The notes beneath the pieces were generated by a model. It was given only the letters and a program-made list of their open reading frames with translations, did no database searches and had not been told where the DNA came from. Made by a program: the position numbers and the translations under genes. A stretch of DNA of 47,127 nucleotides from Elainella sp. Prado103. GTDB taxonomy: Bacteria > Cyanobacteriota > Cyanobacteriia > Elainellales > Elainellaceae. The stretch spans positions 1 to 47,127 of the forward strand of contig JALOOM010000023.1 of the NCBI GenBank assembly GCA_025454395.1, in the 5' to 3' direction. Shown in pieces: positions 44,959 to 47,127 of the stretch. The stretch's first letter is position 1; each line of letters starts with the position of its first letter.

Positions 44959-44975
44959 TTTTTTCTACAAAACCG

Positions 44976-45007
44976 TTGACCTTATACTTAGGTATAAGGT
45001 GTAGGAT
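44976..45007 (+). promoter_or_regulatory. MerR-type promoter/operator
   Basis: -35 TTGACC (44976-44981) and -10 TAGGAT (45002-45007) are separated by 20 bp, the overlong spacer characteristic of MerR-activated promoters. The spacer holds a near-perfect palindrome ACCTTATAC-TTAG-GTATAAGGT (44979-45000). It is 31 bp before the merR-like ATG, implying autoregulation and control of the downstream thioredoxin and permease genes. Confidence 0.85.
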
Positions 45008-45038
45008 TGGGGCATGAGATCGTAACGGAGCCAGAACG

Positions 45039-45515
45039 ATGTTTCAGGTCGGTGAAGTCTCGCGTCGGTTAGGACTCAATCCCCAAACCCTTTATTTCTA
45101 CGAGCGGATTGGCTTGATGCCCAGTCCAAAGCGCACCGCAGCAGGCTACCGCCTTTATGAACCGCCCGATCTGGAACGGTTATCTTTCATTACCCAAGCC
45201 AAAGCTCTGGGGTTAAGCCTGGATGACATCAAAGACTTGTTGATGTTGCAAGATGGGCAGCAGCTTTCTTGCCAGGAAGTGTACGATCGCCTGCTCAAGA
45301 AAGTGCAACACATCGACGAGACGATCAGCAAACTGCAAACGCTGAAAGCGCAACTCAATCCACTTCTGGAGCAATGCCAGCAGAGCTTAGCACAAACCCA
45401 AATAGGGCAACAGTGTGTGGTGTTTCAGCAACATCCATTGGTAACTTCGGCAGAGCCGTTACATAACCCATCGCTTCATAATTGGGAGGACTTAAACTAT
45501 GACACTCAAGGTTGA
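45039..45515 (+). CDS. MerR-family metal-responsive regulator
   Basis: 158 residues. An N-terminal winged helix-turn-helix (FQVGEVSRRLGLNPQTLYFYERIGLMPSP, GYRLYEPPDLERLSFI) is followed by a long dimerisation helix (about 78-115). Cysteines at 78, 113 and 126 match in number and spacing the sensor cysteines of Hg/Pb/Cd/Zn members; the first pair, 35 residues apart, equals MerR Cys82-Cys117. A heavy-metal or metalloid inducer is therefore likely, but which one is unknown. The gene has its own MerR-type promoter and overlaps the thioredoxin-like gene by 17 bp. Confidence 0.93.
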   Translation: MFQVGEVSRRLGLNPQTLYFYERIGLMPSPKRTAAGYRLYEPPDLERLSFITQAKALGLSLDDIKDLLMLQDGQQLSCQEVYDRLLKKVQHIDETISKLQTLKAQLNPLLEQCQQSLAQTQIGQQCVVFQQHPLVTSAEPLHNPSLHNWEDLNYDTQG

Positions 45516-45738
45516 AATTTTAGGAACGGGTTGTAAAAAATGCCAGCAGTTAGAGGCAAATGCAAAAGAAGCGATCGCCCATCGCAATTTAGAAGCTGAC
45601 ATTGCCCATATCACCGACACGATGGAAATTGTTAAACGCGGCGTGATGAAAACACCTGCACTGGTTGTCGATGGCAAAGTGCTGAGCCAAGGTAAAGTGC
45701 TAGAACCCAAAGAGATTGAGCCGCTTTTATTGGCTTAA
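45499..45738 (+). CDS. Small thioredoxin-like (redox-active disulfide) protein
   Basis: 79 residues, the size of minimal archaeal/bacterial thioredoxin-glutaredoxin proteins. The active-site CxxC is in LGTGCKKCQQLE, the cis-Pro is in KTPALVVDGKVLSQG and the final helix is EIEPLLLA. GGGAGGA lies 8-9 bp before the ATG. Genes of this type commonly neighbour UPF0718 (ArsP-like) permeases, as here, and may reduce a metal-substrate or the permease itself (inference). It overlaps the end of merR, so it is translated from the same message. Confidence 0.92.
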   Translation: MTLKVEILGTGCKKCQQLEANAKEAIAHRNLEADIAHITDTMEIVKRGVMKTPALVVDGKVLSQGKVLEPKEIEPLLLA

Positions 45739-45812
45739 CGATTGCGAGTCTAGAAACGTTTTATCTTCATTGACTCCATATCTCCCCGATGATTCGGATA
45801 GGAGGGATGTTT

Positions 45813-46394
45813 ATGCATTTTTGGAAATCGGAATGGAAACCCCTGGTGTGGATTGTGGCGGGTTTCCTCCTATGCTTTTACCTGCCTGTGGAACTGATTC
45901 AAAATTCAGAACGGCTGAGAAATGCCTTTTTTGAATCGCTGTATCTAGTCCGCTGGTATGCTCAAGAACACGTTCTACTGTGTTTGATTCCGGCCTTCTT
46001 TATTGCGGGCGCGATCGCCGTATTCATTTCCCAGGATGCGGTGATGAAATATCTGGGAGCCAAGGCTAATAAAATCTTGGCGTATGGAGTGGCATCGATT
46101 TCAGGAACGATTCTAGCTGTTTGTTCGTGTACAGTGCTGCCCCTGTTTGCTGGGATCTATCGTATGGGCGCAGGCTTGGGCCCTGCCACCGCATTTCTCT
46201 ATTCCGGCCCTGCCATTAATGTGCTGGCAATTATCATGACGGCGCGAATTCTGGGATTGCCATTGGGTGTTGCCAGAGCCGTAGGTGCGATCGCCTTTAG
46301 TGTGATTATTGGGTTGCTGATGGCGTTTATTTTCCGTAAAGAAGAACTGGAAAAAATTGAAGCGCAGGCTTGCGAACTGGGCAAAACCCGCTGA
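45813..46394 (+). CDS. UPF0718/ArsP-like permease, N-terminal half
   Basis: Polytopic membrane protein of the DUF318/UPF0718 family, which includes ArsP exporters of organoarsenicals. About five helices. The signature is the vicinal CSC pair in LAVCSCTVLPLFAGIYRMG followed by LGPATAFLYSGPAINVLAI. The start at 45813 (MHFWKSEWKPLVW) has AGGAGG at 7 bp; the longer frame from 45789 would put that element inside the gene. It ends with a charged segment (FRKEELEKIEAQACELGKTR) and overlaps a second frame that encodes the rest of the family's protein, so the normally single permease is split. Substrate unknown. Confidence 0.85.
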   Translation: MHFWKSEWKPLVWIVAGFLLCFYLPVELIQNSERLRNAFFESLYLVRWYAQEHVLLCLIPAFFIAGAIAVFISQDAVMKYLGAKANKILAYGVASISGTILAVCSCTVLPLFAGIYRMGAGLGPATAFLYSGPAINVLAIIMTARILGLPLGVARAVGAIAFSVIIGLLMAFIFRKEELEKIEAQACELGKTR

Positions 46395-47046
46395 AATGGT
46401 TGGCACTTGGGCAGCAATCTATGCGGTGAAGTGGTGGATTACGGGAGCTTTGGCGATCGCCCTTGCAGCAATTCTGATTGCCTGGTTTGAATTAAATGCA
46501 GGTAAGGTAATTTTAATCGCTGCGGTCACTGCCGTTCTGTCATTCCAGTTTCCCGATCAGCCGATGGTGGCCTTTGGGTCTGGCGTGATCGGGCTATCCT
46601 GGCTCACCAGCACGAATAAGGATGAAGCCGGAGAATGGTTCGAGTCCTCCTGGGACTTTGCTAAACAGATTCTGCCCCTGTTGCTGCTGGGGGTGATCGT
46701 GGCAGGTGCTTTACTCGGTCGTCCAGGCTATGAAGGGTTAATCCCGTCGGAGTGGGTCACACGAGCAGTGGGCGGCAATTCCTTGTTATCAAACTTTGTG
46801 GCTGCTTTTGCGGGCGCATTTATGTACTTCGCTACGCTAACGGAAGTTCCGATTCTGCAAGGCTTAATTGGCAGTGGGATGGGGCAAGGACCCGCATTAG
46901 CACTGCTCTTGGCAGGCCCTGCCCTGTCGTTGCCGAATATGCTGGTCATTCGCAGCATTATGGGCACGAAGAAGACCGTGGTGTTTGTGTCGCTGGTGGT
47001 GGTGATGGCAACAGTTTCGGGGATGCTCTATGGGGCGTTCTTCTAA
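46357..47046 (+). CDS. UPF0718/ArsP-like permease, C-terminal half (different frame)
   Basis: 229 residues in the +1 frame relative to the first half. Helices and motifs belong to the same family: GTWAAIYAVKWWITGALAIA, FAKQILPLLLLGVIVAGALL, GNSLLSNFVAAFAGAFMYFA, TEVPILQGLIGSGMGQGP and LLLAGPALSLPNMLV. The nominal start is TTG 46357 without a good ribosome-binding site; the family-like part begins at ANWAKPAEMVG (about 46373). From memory of relatives, roughly 30 residues including one helix seem missing at the junction, so I read this as one gene damaged by deletion and frameshift. A naturally split two-subunit permease is the alternative. Confidence 0.75.
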   Translation: MKRRLANWAKPAEMVGTWAAIYAVKWWITGALAIALAAILIAWFELNAGKVILIAAVTAVLSFQFPDQPMVAFGSGVIGLSWLTSTNKDEAGEWFESSWDFAKQILPLLLLGVIVAGALLGRPGYEGLIPSEWVTRAVGGNSLLSNFVAAFAGAFMYFATLTEVPILQGLIGSGMGQGPALALLLAGPALSLPNMLVIRSIMGTKKTVVFVSLVVVMATVSGMLYGAFF

Positions 47047-47080
47047 TCTCAAAGGGGTACAGATCAGGAGAGTTACAACA

Positions 47081-47127
47081 ATGCTCACCGCAACCGACCT
47101 ATCCAGGACTGATGCATTGAATACTGA
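47081..47127 (+). CDS. Start of a further gene, cut by the window edge
   Basis: ATG 47081 is preceded by AGGAG at 47066-47070 and opens a frame reading MLTATDLSRTDALNT to the end of the window. It lies 34 bp after the permease and probably continues the MerR-controlled operon. Too short to identify. Confidence 0.6.
   Translation, partial: MLTATDLSRTDALNT

Overview
The window is chromosomal DNA of a cyanobacterium. The evidence is frequent GCGATCGC (HIP1-type) octamers, for example at 217-224, ndhF/ndhD genes of the photosynthetic NDH-1 complex, a Ycf35 gene, a pilB-pilT-pilC operon in cyanobacterial order, and several protein families I associate with cyanobacteria (DUF1574, DUF2997, group 2 sigma factor). 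By style (moderate GC, long intergenic regions full of short tandem repeats) it resembles a filamentous Leptolyngbya-type genome, but species cannot be fixed by reading alone.

Layout. 0.1-2.4 kb (minus): a tandem-GNAT acetyltransferase overlapping a SigC-like sigma factor. 2.4-3.7 kb: a gap with one possible 43-residue gene and three stacked tandem-repeat blocks. 3.7-6.3 kb (plus): priA. 6.3-7.6 kb (minus): 4Fe-4S ferredoxin, Ycf35 (DUF1257) and DUF2997. 8-13.2 kb (minus): pilB, pilT, pilC and an unrecognised gene. 13.2-17.6 kb is accessory: a MITE-like element with perfect 14-bp inverted ends and a flanking 8-bp direct repeat, a small exported protein, an unknown gene, an IS630-family element with a twice-frameshifted transposase, and an AT-rich orphan ORF next to tRNA-Thr(GGT) and tRNA-Tyr(GTA). 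18-27.8 kb: a DUF21/CBS membrane protein, then a surface-polysaccharide locus (CapA-like protein, Wzc-type BY-kinase, Wza-type exporter, initiating sugar transferase). 28-30 kb: mnmH and an m5C RNA methyltransferase, 6 bp apart. 31.4-35.4 kb: ndhF and ndhD. 35.6-43.9 kb: a membrane-anchored Ser/Thr kinase, an RTX-type protein, a phytase-like esterase lipoprotein with a tiny membrane protein, and a 1100-residue DUF1574 protein. 44-47.1 kb is again accessory: an IS1 relic, a broken gene, and a MerR-controlled thioredoxin/permease operon whose permease is split between two frames.

How the parts connect. The polysaccharide genes, the pilus assembly ATPases, CapA and the DUF1574/SGNH-like protein all act at the envelope. 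The most interesting observation is that the cytoplasmic N-terminus of the CapA-like protein and four consecutive N-terminal segments of the DUF1574 protein, 20 kb apart, appear to be copies of one module of about 85-100 residues (GD-x-x-AI, then LHV/LxxxCE, then PDRQ, then VYGR, then P-x-W). I know no name for this module. Other points are the paired MITEs, the high density of unrelated 10-21 bp tandem arrays just outside genes, and the decay of mobile DNA at both accessory patches.
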